From: Rhodopseudomonas palustris
GTDB lineage: Bacteria > Pseudomonadota > Alphaproteobacteria > Rhizobiales > Xanthobacteraceae
DNA length: 64,000 nucleotides
NCBI RefSeq assembly: GCF_003226555.1
Contig: NZ_QKQS01000006.1
Coordinates: 101,176 to 165,175 of the forward strand
Direction: 5' to 3'
In this document: in pieces, positions 43,859 to 53,180 of the stretch
How positions within the stretch are numbered: position 1 is the stretch's first letter
Layout: each line of letters begins with the position of its first letter
Program-made: the position numbers and the translations under genes
Notes under the pieces: model-generated
Database searches by the model: none
What the model was told of the DNA's origin: nothing
The model's input: the letters and a program-made list of their open reading frames with translations, nothing else

Positions 43859-45094
43859 ATGTCTGCCCTCTCCCGATCGATAGCCACCCTGGCGACCGTC
43901 GCCCTGCTGACCGCTTCGAGCGGCCAGGCTATGGCGCAGAAGAAATACGGCCCCGGCGCCAGCGACACTGAAGTCAAGATCGGCAACATCGTGCCCTATT
44001 CGGGCCCCGCTTCCGCCTATGGCAGCGTCGGCCGGGCGCAGGAAGCCTATTTCAAGATGATCAACGACAAGGGCGGCATCAACGGCCGCAAGATCGTCTA
44101 CATCTCCTATGACGACGCCTATTCGCCGCCGAAGGCCGTCGAGCAGACCCGCAAGCTGGTCGAGAGCGACGAAGTGCTGTTCATGTTCTCGCCGCTCGGC
44201 ACGCCGTCGAACACCGCGATCCAGAAGTATCTCAACGCCAAGAAGGTGCCGCATCTGTTCCTGGCGTCGGGCGCCACCAAGTGGAACGACCCGAAGCACT
44301 TCCCGTGGACGATGGGCTGGCTGCCGAGCTACCAGAGCGAAGGCCGGATCTACGCCAAGTACATCCTGAAGGAGAAGCCGGACGCCAAGATCGCCGTGCT
44401 GTATCAGGGCGACGACTTCGGCAAGGACTATCTGAAGGGCCTCAAGGACGGTCTCGGCGCCAAGGCGTCGCAGGTCGTGATCGAGGACAGCTACGAGCTG
44501 ACCGAGCCGACCGTCGACTCCCACATCGTCAAGATCAAGGCCTCCAACCCTGACGTGCTGGTGATCTTCGCGACGCCGAAATTCGCCGCGCAGACCATCA
44601 AGAAGGTCGCCGAGCTCGCCTGGAAGCCGATGATGATCGTGCCGAACGTGTCGGCGTCGACCGGCAGCGTGATGAAGCCGGCCGGCTTCGAGAACGCCCA
44701 GGGCGTGATCTCGGCCTCCTACGCCAAGGACGCCACCGACAAGCAGTGGGAGAACGACCCCGGCATGAAGGCGTATTACGAGTTCCTGGCGAAGTACGCG
44801 CCGGACGCCAATCGCGCCGATTCCTCGTTCATGACCGGCTACAACATCGCCGAGACGGTGGCGGTGCTGATCAAGCAGTGCGGCGACGACCTCACCCGCG
44901 CCAACGTGATGAAGCAGGCTGCCAGCCTGAAGGACGTCCAGCTCGGCGGCCTGCTGCCCGGCATCAAGCTCAACACCTCGGAGACCGACTTCGCGCCGAT
45001 CGAGCAGCTGCAGCTGATGAAGTTCGAAGGCGAACACTGGAAGCTGTTCGGCGACGTGATCGAAGGCGAAGTTCACCAGCCGAACGGCGGCTAG
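43859..45094 (+). CDS. Branched-chain amino-acid-type ABC substrate-binding protein
   Basis: 411 residues from ATG 43859, with GAGG 6 nt upstream. Signal peptide ATLATVALLTASSGQAMAQ. Mature protein begins KKYGPGASDTEVKIGNIVPYSGPASAYGS, typical of LivK/HAAT periplasmic proteins. No permease or ATPase gene adjoins it, so it probably feeds an importer coded elsewhere. The 218-bp gap upstream of it (43641-43858) shows no gene. A repeat of family B follows its stop. Substrate class is inferred (amino acids, aromatic or other acids). Confidence 0.9.
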   Translation: MSALSRSIATLATVALLTASSGQAMAQKKYGPGASDTEVKIGNIVPYSGPASAYGSVGRAQEAYFKMINDKGGINGRKIVYISYDDAYSPPKAVEQTRKLVESDEVLFMFSPLGTPSNTAIQKYLNAKKVPHLFLASGATKWNDPKHFPWTMGWLPSYQSEGRIYAKYILKEKPDAKIAVLYQGDDFGKDYLKGLKDGLGAKASQVVIEDSYELTEPTVDSHIVKIKASNPDVLVIFATPKFAAQTIKKVAELAWKPMMIVPNVSASTGSVMKPAGFENAQGVISASYAKDATDKQWENDPGMKAYYEFLAKYAPDANRADSSFMTGYNIAETVAVLIKQCGDDLTRANVMKQAASLKDVQLGGLLPGIKLNTSETDFAPIEQLQLMKFEGEHWKLFGDVIEGEVHQPNGG

Positions 45095-45110
45095 TCGCTT
45101 CGCACGCACC

Positions 45111-45210
45111 GTCATTCCGGGGCTCCGCGCAGCGGCGAACCCGGAATATCGAACTGCCCTGAACCTCTGGATCCCGGGTTCGCTCGCGCAGCGAGCGCCC
45201 CGGGATGACG
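45111..45210. repeat. Stem-loop repeat (family B)
   Basis: Outer arms GTCATTCCGG and CCGGGATGAC with internal complementary GC-rich blocks. Same family as 59508-59609. Lies between the binding-protein gene and the glycerate kinase gene. Confidence 0.8.
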
Positions 45211-45263
45211 GCCTGAGACGGCCGCCACTTGCCGCCCCGCGGCGCGCCTGCCACAACGGGCGC

Positions 45264-46544
45264 ATGACCGATCATCGCCCCCTGCTCCGCGCCATCTTCG
45301 ATGCGGCCGTCGCCGCCGCGCATCCCGATCGCGTGCTCGCCGCGCATCTGCCGCCAGCGCCGCGCGGCCGGATCATCTGCCTCGCAGCCGGCAAGGGTGC
45401 CGCCGCGATGGCCGCCGCCGCCGAGCGGCACTACCTCGACACATTGGCCCTGGAAGCGTCGCGGCTGGTCGGCGTCGCCACCACCCGTCACGGTCACCGC
45501 GTGCCGACCCGCTGCGTCGAGGTGATCGAGGCCGGCCATCCGATGCCCGACGCCGCCGGCGTCCGCGGCGCCGAGACCAGCCTCGTGCTCGCCGCCATCG
45601 CGACGCCGGACGATCTATTGCTGGTGCTGCTGTCGGGCGGAGGCTCGGCCAACTGGATCGCTCCAGCCGCAGGTGTGACGCTGGCGCAGAAGCAGCAGGC
45701 GACCCGCGCGCTGCTGCGCTCCGGCGCGCCGATCGGCGAGGTCAACACCGTCAGAAAACATCTGTCGCGGATCAAAGGCGGCCGCCTCGCCCGCGCCGGG
45801 CAGCACGCCGGTCAGATCGAGACGCTGGCCATCTCCGACGTGCCGCGCGACGAGCCGTCTGCGATCGCGTCGGGCCCGACCGTGCCGGACCCCACCACGC
45901 TGGCCGACGCCCGCGCGCTGGTGGCGCGCTATGATCTGCAGCTCGATCCGGCGGTCGCTGCCGCGCTGAACGATCCGGGCAACGAGAGCGTCAAGGACGG
46001 TGACGCCGCGTTCGCGCGCGCGCGGTTCGAGATCATCGCACGGCCGCGGCAGTCGCTCGATGCGGCGATCCAAGTCGCGCGTGGCGCCGGCTACGAGATC
46101 GCCGATCTCGGCGCCGACCTCGAAGGCGAAGCCCGCGACGTCGCCGCCGCGCACGCGCAGCTCGCGCGCGAGGCCCGCGCATCGGGGCGTAAACTGGCGA
46201 TCCTGTCCGGCGGCGAACTCACCGTCACGGTGCGCGGCCAGGGCCGCGGCGGCCCCAACCAGGAATATGCGCTGGCGCTGGCAAAGCACCTGTCCGACCT
46301 GCCCGACGTCGCCGCACTCGCGGCTGACACCGACGGCGCCGACGGCGGTGCCGGCGACGCCGACGATCCCGCCGGCGCGCTGATCGACGCAGCGACCTTC
46401 GCGCAGATCGCGGCGCTGCAGCTCGATCCCGCCGCCTATCTCGCGAACAACGACGCCACCGGCTTCTTCACCCAGACCGGCGGCCTGCTGATCACCGGCC
46501 CGACGCTGACCAACGTCAACGATATCCGGGTGATCTTGGTGTGA
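45264..46544 (+). CDS. Glycerate kinase, MOFRL/GckA-TtuD type
   Basis: 426 residues with the N-terminal DUF4147 domain (LAAGKGAAAMAAAAERHY, LLSGGGSANWIAPAAG, RKHLSRIKGGRLAR) and the C-terminal MOFRL domain (GGELTVTVRGQGRGGPNQEYALALA, TDGADG). It phosphorylates glycerate to 2-phosphoglycerate, in serine-cycle or glyoxylate metabolism. The GGRLAR and GPTVPDPTT segments are family hallmarks. Start ATG 45264 after a repeat-rich gap. No linked pathway genes are present here. Confidence 0.9.
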   Translation: MTDHRPLLRAIFDAAVAAAHPDRVLAAHLPPAPRGRIICLAAGKGAAAMAAAAERHYLDTLALEASRLVGVATTRHGHRVPTRCVEVIEAGHPMPDAAGVRGAETSLVLAAIATPDDLLLVLLSGGGSANWIAPAAGVTLAQKQQATRALLRSGAPIGEVNTVRKHLSRIKGGRLARAGQHAGQIETLAISDVPRDEPSAIASGPTVPDPTTLADARALVARYDLQLDPAVAAALNDPGNESVKDGDAAFARARFEIIARPRQSLDAAIQVARGAGYEIADLGADLEGEARDVAAAHAQLAREARASGRKLAILSGGELTVTVRGQGRGGPNQEYALALAKHLSDLPDVAALAADTDGADGGAGDADDPAGALIDAATFAQIAALQLDPAAYLANNDATGFFTQTGGLLITGPTLTNVNDIRVILV

Positions 46545-46559
46545 GGCGTCCACCCCTAT

Positions 46560-46644
46560 CGTCATTGCGAGGAGCGCAGCGACGAAGCAATCCAGGACGC
46601 GGGGCACGGAGCTTCTGGATTGCTTCGCTTGGCTCGCAATGACG
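46560..46644. repeat. Stem-loop repeat (family A) after glycerate kinase
   Basis: Arms CGTCATTGCGAGGAGCG and GCTCGCAATGACG; same family as 38219-38304 and 42010-42089. Lies in the gap to the convergent adenylate cyclase gene. Confidence 0.85.
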
Positions 46645-46666
46645 ACGTCTCTCGACTTGGAGCCTG

Positions 46667-48241
46667 CTACTCCGCCGCCTTCGGCTGTCGCCGGTCGAGC
46701 GAGGACAGCGCCTGCAGCAGCACCGCGCGGACGCGGTCGTTGTCCGTGGCGGCGACGGCTGCGGTGTCGAGGCGGAAGTCGAAGCCGGGCACCTTCTCGA
46801 TCACCACCGCCGAGGCCTCGCTGCCGTCGCGGAGGTGGTCGACCGCATACGGCACCACCTCGCGGCTGATGCCCTTCATGGTGATCGACGGCAGTGCGTG
46901 GGCGTCGACGACATCGCTGACCAGCGCGTAGGTCTCGTAGCTGATGACAATGCCCCCGGGTTCGGCGATCGATTGCAGCCGTGCGGCGAGGTTCGCCTCG
47001 GCGCCGATGATGGTGTAGTCCATCCGGTCGGCGCTGCCGAAATTGCCGACGTTGCAATAGCCGGAATTGATCCCGATTCGCGACCGGAACGGCTGCTCGA
47101 TCCCCGCGGCGCGCCATTTGGCATTGAGCTCGGACAGCCGGCGCTGCATCGCCCACGCCATCCGCACGCAGGCCTGGGCGTCGGCGCGGTCACCCTTGGT
47201 TTCGGGATCGCCGAAGAAGATCAGCATCGCATCGCCGATGAATTTGTCGATCGTGCCGCCGTAGCGGTGCGCGATCTCCGACATCTCGGTAAAGTACTCG
47301 TTGAGCAGCTGGGTGATCAGCTCGGGCTGCAGCCGCTCGGTGGTGGCGGTGAAATTCTGGATGTCGGAGAAAAAGATCGTCAGCTTCTTGCGCTCGGTGT
47401 GGATGGTGACGTCCTTCTGCCCGGAGAAGATGCTCTTGTAGATCTGCGGCGGAATGTAGCGCGAGATCTTCATCGACAGCGACGCCAGGAAGTCGTTGTT
47501 GGTCTCGAGCTCGCGGTTCATCGCGACGATCTTCTGCGACTGCCGCCGCTGCATGGTGAGGAACGACACCCCACACACGGCGGTGAGGACGAAATAGGCC
47601 AGCAGGAACTTGAACGAGAACAGATTGGCGGCGATCGGCTGGGTGATCATCACCTCCTGGATGCCGCGAACGTCACCCACCTTCCAGTCGCGCTTCGGAC
47701 TTTCGGGGTGGGTGTTGTGGCAGGCGACGCAGGCCGGCGCCATCGTCACCGGCGACACCAGCCGGACGCTGTCGCTGAACAGGCTCGCGGATGCCGACAC
47801 GATGTTCTCGCTGGCGTCCTTGCGCAGCGCCGCGAGCGCATCCCGCTCGAAGGCGTCGAGCTGGTGCGGCGCGCGATTGGCGAACGGATAATCCGAGACG
47901 AAGCGGTAGGTGATGTTGCTCTGCTGCTCGCCGATCACCTTGCCGAGCTCGAGCGACAGCGTCGCCGGGATCGGGATGGCGCCGGGCACGTTCTCGTAGT
48001 CGTGGATCACCTGGACCTGGCCGGGATGGGCCAGAATCCGCCCGACCACATTGGCGGCATAATAGTGCCGGACGCTCTTGATCACCGAGTTCAGGTCGGA
48101 GGCCTGCCGGCGCAGCGCCGCGTCGGCAAGGCTGGTGAGATCGAGCCACACCGCCAGCGGCAGACCGAGCAGCAGTGCCGCGATCGCGAGACCGGTCCAC
48201 CATCCGCGGGCGCGCAGATTGTTGGTGTCTGACTTGTCCAT
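46667..48241 (-). CDS. Membrane adenylate/guanylate cyclase with heme-binding DUF3365 sensor
   Basis: 524 residues. A membrane segment at ~14-34 and another at ~207-229 flank a periplasmic sensor resembling DUF3365/Tll0287, including the c-type heme motif CVACH (171-175). The cytosolic C-terminal half is a class III nucleotide cyclase: the metal-binding aspartates are in FFSDIQNFT (Asp293) and DKFIGDAMLIFFGDP (Asp337), followed by YTIIGAEANLAARLQ. Sensing of redox or gas by a periplasmic c-heme and synthesis of cAMP is inferred. It converges on the glycerate kinase gene. ATG 48241 gives an N-terminal MDKSDTNNL before the first helix. Confidence 0.9.
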   Translation of the reverse strand: MDKSDTNNLRARGWWTGLAIAALLLGLPLAVWLDLTSLADAALRRQASDLNSVIKSVRHYYAANVVGRILAHPGQVQVIHDYENVPGAIPIPATLSLELGKVIGEQQSNITYRFVSDYPFANRAPHQLDAFERDALAALRKDASENIVSASASLFSDSVRLVSPVTMAPACVACHNTHPESPKRDWKVGDVRGIQEVMITQPIAANLFSFKFLLAYFVLTAVCGVSFLTMQRRQSQKIVAMNRELETNNDFLASLSMKISRYIPPQIYKSIFSGQKDVTIHTERKKLTIFFSDIQNFTATTERLQPELITQLLNEYFTEMSEIAHRYGGTIDKFIGDAMLIFFGDPETKGDRADAQACVRMAWAMQRRLSELNAKWRAAGIEQPFRSRIGINSGYCNVGNFGSADRMDYTIIGAEANLAARLQSIAEPGGIVISYETYALVSDVVDAHALPSITMKGISREVVPYAVDHLRDGSEASAVVIEKVPGFDFRLDTAAVAATDNDRVRAVLLQALSSLDRRQPKAAE

Positions 48242-48367
48242 GCCGCGCCCGCCCTCGTTGCCGCCGTGGCCGGCAACCTAGAATGCGGGCGGTATAAAAG
48301 GAAGCTCTCGCGGTGCAGCGCTACCAGTCCGAGCTAGCCGTTCGGGCGCTCCGCAGTGGCCGCCGGC

Positions 48368-48952
48368 TCAAGGCGCGCGCGACGTCCGGATCGGGCGGCC
48401 CTGCGAGATGAAGGCGTAATGGCCGTTGGCGAAGGTGCCGATCATCAGAGCCTCGGTCACCGGCTCGGCGATGTCGCCTGCCGCCGACCAGTCGATCACG
48501 AAATTGGCCCCGGTTCCGCCGCGGGTGTCGAGCGTGGGGACGAAAGCCTCGATCGTGGCGAACGGCTTCAGCGCCACTGGCGCGTCCAGATAGCTCTCCA
48601 CCATCTTGCCGGCGCCGTCGTAATAGCCGATCCGCTTGATCACCAGCGGCTTGGTCTCGGAGGCGTTGTGGATGCTCAGCGTCACCGAAAAATTCGCCCG
48701 CGTCGCGCCCTGGTTGATCGACACGCTGGAATAGGCCGGCACATAGACCGAGCCCCCGACCGTGAGCTGATCGGCCGGCAATGCGGTAAGCGAGGCAGCG
48801 AACGCCTGGGCGATGCCCCGCGGGGCCGATGATTGCGCCAAACACGGTGCGCTGGACGACAGAATCAGGCATGTCACCCAGAGAATCACGGGAACGCCGA
48901 AGCGACGGCGTCCCGTTCCGCGAGCCGGGCTCCCGATGCATTGTCTCAGCAT
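48368..48952 (-). CDS. DUF3124 periplasmic protein
   Basis: 194 residues from ATG 48952 with AGGGA 5 nt upstream. Signal peptide VPVILWVTCLILSSSAPCLAQ. The domain begins SVYVPAYSSVSINQGATRANFSVTLSIHNAS and ends in HYAFISQGR, as in DUF3124. No biochemical role is established. It is divergent from the CPA2 antiporter gene, with 48 bp between starts, so the two may share a regulatory region. The Cys in the signal region is not in a lipobox. Confidence 0.85.
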   Translation of the reverse strand: MLRQCIGSPARGTGRRRFGVPVILWVTCLILSSSAPCLAQSSAPRGIAQAFAASLTALPADQLTVGGSVYVPAYSSVSINQGATRANFSVTLSIHNASETKPLVIKRIGYYDGAGKMVESYLDAPVALKPFATIEAFVPTLDTRGGTGANFVIDWSAAGDIAEPVTEALMIGTFANGHYAFISQGRPIRTSRAP

Positions 48953-49000
48953 GGCTGTCCCTTTAATGTTCGCGCCAGGGCGTTCCACGGCGGCAGGTGC

Positions 49001-50731
49001 ATGCACGAACTGATTGGCGATATCACGCTGAGCATCCTGTTCGCCTGGCTGCTCGGTCTGGCGGCGCATTTTTTCCGTCAACCGCTGATCCTCGCCTACC
49101 TTATCGCCGGCTTCGTGATCGGTCCATTCGGCCTTGGCTGGGTCAAATCGCAGAATTCGATCTCGGTGATCTCCGAGCTCGGCCTGATCTTCATGCTGTT
49201 CATGATCGGGCTGGAGATCGACCTGAAGAAGATCATCCGCGCCGGCCCGGTGATCCTGGTGGCGGCCGGCGGCCAGATCGCCGGCGGCGTCGCGCTCGGC
49301 ATCGCATTCTTCATCGGCATTGGGCTCGCGTTCGGCGGCGGCCATTTCGACGCGCTGTATTTGACGGTGGCCTGCGCGCTGTCCTCCACCGTGATCATCG
49401 TCAAGGTGCTGTACGAGAAGCGCGAGCTCGACACCCTGCCCGGCCGAATCACGCTCGGCATCCTGGTGCTGCAGGACATCTTCGCGATCCTATTCCTGGC
49501 GGTACAGCCAAGTCTGGCCGACCTGCAGATCTCGGTGCTGCTGCTGTCGGTCGGCCGCGTCGCCGTGCTGGTGGCGACCGCGGCGCTGTTGGCGCGCTAC
49601 GTACTGCCCTGGCTGTTCCACCGTATCGCCCGCACCCCCGAATTGGTGCTGCTCGGCGCGCTGGCGTGGTGCTTTCTGATCGGCGGCATCGCCGAGCACC
49701 TGCATCTGTCGCGAGAGATGGGCGCGCTGGTCGCCGGCGTGTCGCTGTCGACCTTCCCCTACGCGCTCGACGTCACCGCCAAGGTGACGACGCTGCGAGA
49801 CTTCTTCATCACGCTGTTCTTCGTCGCGCTCGGCATGACGATTCCGATCCCGAACGGTTCGGTGATCGGGCTGGCGCTGACGATCGCGGTGTTCACGCTG
49901 GCGAGCCGGCTGCTCACCACCTTCCTGCCGCTGTATCTGATGAAGCAGGGCCTGCGCGCCAGCCTGCTGCCGGCGCTCAACCTGGCGCAGATCAGCGAAT
50001 TCTCGCTGGTGGTGATCCAGACCGGCGTCGCCGCCGGCCATATCGGCACCCAGACCGCAAGCGCCGCCTCGTTCGCCTTCGTGCTGCTGGCGGTGCTGTC
50101 GACCTTCGTCATCATGCGCAGCGATCCGATCAGCCGCCACGCGATCGGCCTGCTGACCCGGCTCGGCTTCCGCGATCTCGGCCAGCAGCAGAGCGGTGCC
50201 GAAGCCGCCGCCGAAGCGGGCCACGGCGCGGTGCACCGCATCGTCATCCTCGGCTTCTTCCGCACCGCCAGCGCCCTGGTCAGCGAGATCGAACGCCACG
50301 CGCCCGAACTGCTCAAGCAGATCAGCGTGATCGACTTCAACCCGCTGGTCTACAGGACCCTCACCACGCGCGGCATGCACGTCATTTACGGCGACATCAG
50401 CAACGTCGACACGCTGCTGCATGCCGGCGTCGCCAAGGCCGAGATCATCATCCTCAGCGTGCCGGATTCGCTACTGAAGGGCGCCACCAACGAACGCCTG
50501 GTGCGCCATGTCCGCGCCCTCAACCCGACCGCACAGATCGTCGCCACCGCCGATCTGCTGGCCGACGTCGAGGCGATGTACCGGGCCGGCTCCAACTACG
50601 TCATCGTGCCGCGGATCACCGAGGCGCAGGAGCTGTTCGAGGTGATCGAGGCGGCCGACCACGGCCTGCTCGCCGACAAGCGCACCGAACTCGACACCCG
50701 CCTCGCCGAACGCCGGGAAGTCTTGCCGTAA
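49001..50731 (+). CDS. CPA2-family cation/proton antiporter with TrkA-N domain (YbaL/KefB-like)
   Basis: 576 residues. About twelve membrane segments (LILAYLIAGFVIGPFGLG, ELGLIFMLFMIGLEIDLKKI, LYLTVACALSSTVIIVKVL, FFITLFFVALGMTIPIP) form the antiporter; a C-terminal TrkA-N/RCK domain starts RIVILGFFRTASALVSEIE and has VIDFNPL and VIYGDISNVDTLLHAG. The usual GxGxxG of the nucleotide site is altered to GFFRTAS, so binding may be weak or different. It exchanges K+ or Na+ for H+ at the inner membrane. ATG 49001 is the first in-frame start with a full first helix. Confidence 0.93.
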   Translation: MHELIGDITLSILFAWLLGLAAHFFRQPLILAYLIAGFVIGPFGLGWVKSQNSISVISELGLIFMLFMIGLEIDLKKIIRAGPVILVAAGGQIAGGVALGIAFFIGIGLAFGGGHFDALYLTVACALSSTVIIVKVLYEKRELDTLPGRITLGILVLQDIFAILFLAVQPSLADLQISVLLLSVGRVAVLVATAALLARYVLPWLFHRIARTPELVLLGALAWCFLIGGIAEHLHLSREMGALVAGVSLSTFPYALDVTAKVTTLRDFFITLFFVALGMTIPIPNGSVIGLALTIAVFTLASRLLTTFLPLYLMKQGLRASLLPALNLAQISEFSLVVIQTGVAAGHIGTQTASAASFAFVLLAVLSTFVIMRSDPISRHAIGLLTRLGFRDLGQQQSGAEAAAEAGHGAVHRIVILGFFRTASALVSEIERHAPELLKQISVIDFNPLVYRTLTTRGMHVIYGDISNVDTLLHAGVAKAEIIILSVPDSLLKGATNERLVRHVRALNPTAQIVATADLLADVEAMYRAGSNYVIVPRITEAQELFEVIEAADHGLLADKRTELDTRLAERREVLP

Positions 50732-50810
50732 CAACACTCGCCGCGCCCCCTGCCGGTCAAACATCCGGCTCGGCCGGTTCGCGTTATCGACTTGTCGGGT
50801 CGGATGAACT

Positions 50811-51242
50811 TCAGCCCTGTTTGCCGAATTCGCACTGATTAGGATCGGGGCCGGCGTCGATCCTTGCCAGCAATCGATCCGTATCGCGCGCGGAAGCCGT
50901 ACCCAAACCTCCGACGATGTGGCGGCCGACGCGATGGGTATGCATGCGGTGCTTGACGACGAAATCTTTAACGAAATTCACCGTCTCCGCCGGCAGCGTC
51001 ACCTGTAACCGCTGGCGCTTGGAACCGCTGACAAGCTTGTTGAGATGCCCCTGCGTCTCGATCATTTTCAGTGCCCGGATGACGTCGTGCAGTCCTATGC
51101 GGATCGTTGCCGGCGGATTGAGATAGACGGGGGTCACCGGCTTGTTGGCCTCTTTCCTGGCCGCTTTGACCTTCGTCGCTTTGGCCTTTGTTGATTTTGC
51201 CTTTGTCGATCTGGCCTTCTTTGTCTTGGAAGCCTTACCCAT
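50811..51242 (-). CDS. Small protein with Lys-rich N-terminus, unknown function
   Basis: 143 residues. The first ~35 residues are Lys/Ala/Thr repeats (KAKSTKAKATKVKAARK), histone-H1-like, and the remainder has IGLHDVIRALKMIETQGHLN and LPAETVNFVKDFVVKHRMHTHRVGRH, probably helical. Nucleic-acid or other acidic-ligand binding is a guess from charge. It lies 10 bp downstream of the lipoprotein gene and is probably co-transcribed with it. GC is lower than nearby genes, suggesting recent acquisition. Confidence 0.6.
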   Translation of the reverse strand: MGKASKTKKARSTKAKSTKAKATKVKAARKEANKPVTPVYLNPPATIRIGLHDVIRALKMIETQGHLNKLVSGSKRQRLQVTLPAETVNFVKDFVVKHRMHTHRVGRHIVGGLGTASARDTDRLLARIDAGPDPNQCEFGKQG

Positions 51243-51252
51243 GACATCCTCC

Positions 51253-52257
51253 CTAAGGCGTGATGACGAACGTTGGACGGAATAGCTTCAACGCCAGTGC
51301 TTGGTTCACCGCTTCCGCCGCCGATGCCTCCGCGCTTGATGTCGGCCGGGCGCTGACGAGCGGCATAAACGGATAGCCTCTTACTTCAGCCAACATCGGT
51401 GCACCGGAATCAGCCACCGCCAAGCCCATCGTGATCTTGTGCAGATCGGTCCGGATCGCTTCGCCAGTTACGGTGGCATCGACGACGTTGAGACCCGAGC
51501 GCGCCTGTGTGAACTGGATCTTCGGCGACAGGCTGCCACTGATGATAGTCTCGAATTCGAGAGCATCCACCAACGTCGGAGGGCCAGCCGGCTTGTCCTT
51601 CGGACCGCCAAGCCTTTCAAAGATTGTCATGTTGATGAAATCCTTGATGAACCCCTTAACTCCAATCTGCCCGGTGATCGGATAGACATAGTTAGGCGGA
51701 ACCAAGTGGTTGTAGTCACGGCCGATCGAGGTGCCAGTGCAGTAGTGATCCGGCAATTGAAGCAAACCGCTAAAACTATCGGTGATGGTAAAAATACGTT
51801 CGTTCTTCCGGGAGCGATCCGCTTTCGCCTTGACACCGAAGGTGAGGTTCGAGGTCGTGAAGGGCTTCAGCAGATTAATGTCGGTATTCAGGTTGTTCTG
51901 TTCCGTCATTTCCAAGTCGAAGGTGTAGGCAACGCCCGTATCGAAGAACAGCTTCAGTACGTCCCGAGCGTGACCCGAGAACTGCTTTGGATCGAACTTT
52001 TGGATCGGCAGCTTCCTGTTCGCGAATTGAACGCCCAATGCATGAGACTTTGCATCGACCCGACCATTGGCCAAATTCTGTTCAGCGGTGAGCCAACCGA
52101 GCGCAAGATCCCGTATTGCCTCCCGCGTCTCACAGCGCACTTGCTTCACAATCACATTGGTCGGAACGCCGGAGAAATCTTCGGGAAGTGGACGGATAGC
52201 GCAACCGGCCAGCGAGATACTCAGGACAGCGACCGCAATTCTATGCAAACCACTCAT
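51253..52257 (-). CDS. Lipoprotein of unknown function
   Basis: 334 residues with an exported N-terminus and lipobox LAGC (Cys19), so a lipoprotein is likely. The body has IRPLPEDFSGVPTNVIVKQVRCE, then a beta-rich-looking middle (NLTFGVKAKADRSRKNERIFTITDSFSGLL). No known domain. Its Lys-rich partner gene follows 10 bp downstream. The two appear to be an accessory pair; GC is lower than in the surrounding genes. The ~240-bp region 52258-52499 upstream has no gene I accept. Confidence 0.75.
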   Translation of the reverse strand: MSGLHRIAVAVLSISLAGCAIRPLPEDFSGVPTNVIVKQVRCETREAIRDLALGWLTAEQNLANGRVDAKSHALGVQFANRKLPIQKFDPKQFSGHARDVLKLFFDTGVAYTFDLEMTEQNNLNTDINLLKPFTTSNLTFGVKAKADRSRKNERIFTITDSFSGLLQLPDHYCTGTSIGRDYNHLVPPNYVYPITGQIGVKGFIKDFINMTIFERLGGPKDKPAGPPTLVDALEFETIISGSLSPKIQFTQARSGLNVVDATVTGEAIRTDLHKITMGLAVADSGAPMLAEVRGYPFMPLVSARPTSSAEASAAEAVNQALALKLFRPTFVITP

Positions 52258-52499
52258 CGTCTCCTCCCCAGGAAGCCGAAGCGGTTACGAGGGCGAGCAA
52301 TATACGCCCCACTCAATCAAAGGTTATCTTGAGCCGCGGGCAGAGTCTGTTGCCGTGGCGCCACAACAGCTGTCAAATCGTGCGGCCCGAGCTATCAACT
52401 TGAGCTAACTAACATACCCAATAGGAGGACAAGCAGATCCGAGCGCCCATCGGCCGCCGTGGCCGAGTTATCAACCTTCTCGCAGCTTGGTGAACCAGC

Positions 52500-53018
52500 T
52501 CAGAACTCGCGCGCGATCTTGGCGAGCATCGCAAGCAGCGCCTCGCTGTTGTCGCGGCCGAGCAGTTCGATGAGCCGGGCCTCGTGGCGTGTGGCGACCA
52601 GCTTCTTGGCGCGTGCCAAGGTGGCGCGGCCCTTGTCGGTCAGCACCAGGATGTGCGAGCGGCGGTCGCTCGGCGAGCGCGTACGCTGGCACAATCCGCG
52701 GCCTTCGAGCGCATCCAGCATCGCCACGAAGTTGGGTCGCAGGATGCCGAGCGTGGTGGCGATCTCGGTCTAGTTGCGGCCGGGATTGGCGTCGAGCAGC
52801 AGCAGCACGGAGAACTGCGCCGGCGTGAGTTGTACCGGCGCAACCGATTGCAGAAAGTCCTCGAACACGCGAAGCTGGGCGCGCTTCAGCGCGTAGCCGA
52901 GCAGCTCCGACAGCTCGCCCATCACCAATTCTGAGGCCTCGGCGACGGACTCGGCCGGCGGCTCCTTGCGCGCGGCGCGTGCCGGCTTGACGGCGGCGGC
53001 GGTTTTCGATGCGGTCAT
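52500..53018 (-). pseudogene. couR: couR, MarR repressor of p-coumarate genes, broken by an in-frame TAG
   Basis: The frame from ATG 53018 to 52500 codes for a MarR protein of about 172 residues: MTASKTAAAVKPARA, then RAQLRVFEDFLQSVAPVQLTPAQFSVLLLLDANPGRN, then TAG at 52772-52770, then TEIATTLGILRPNFVAMLD, DRRSHILVLTDKGRATLARAKK and IAREF. Codon 83 would have been Gln (CAG) by one C-to-T change; the product stops just before the DNA-recognition helix. In R. palustris CouR is the MarR repressor that releases DNA on binding p-coumaroyl-CoA; the flanking order (ABC importer, CouP, synthetase, hydratase) is the cou cluster. A sequencing error would give the same picture. Confidence 0.85.
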
Positions 53019-53075
53019 CGCCGGGCTCGATCCTGACAGAGCAAACGGCCTGCACCAAGCGTCGCAGGCCTTGAG

Positions 53076-53090
53076 CTTATAGTCGATAAT
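53076..53090. promoter_or_regulatory. Candidate CouR operator upstream of the ABC operon
   Basis: TTAT-AGTCG-ATAA is an inverted repeat inside CTTATAGTCGATAAT. It matches the dyad at 62367-62381 at 11 of 15 positions and sits between the broken couR and the divergent livH-like gene. Confidence 0.55.
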
Positions 53091-53180
53091 TGTTATGCAC
53101 CATATCAAATAGCCTGAGCAGAATACAACTGCCGGCGGACGAAGGCGCGCAACGACGCCTTCGCGGGAGGGGACGTTCGC

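Noticed and set aside
49490..50422. 310-codon minus frame inside the antiporter gene
   Set aside because: Antisense to a protein with clear membrane segments and a TrkA-N domain; Gln/Arg/His-rich shadow.
52471..53058. Alternative 195-codon minus frame over couR
   Set aside because: It has no domain, while the MarR frame matches on both sides of the TAG.
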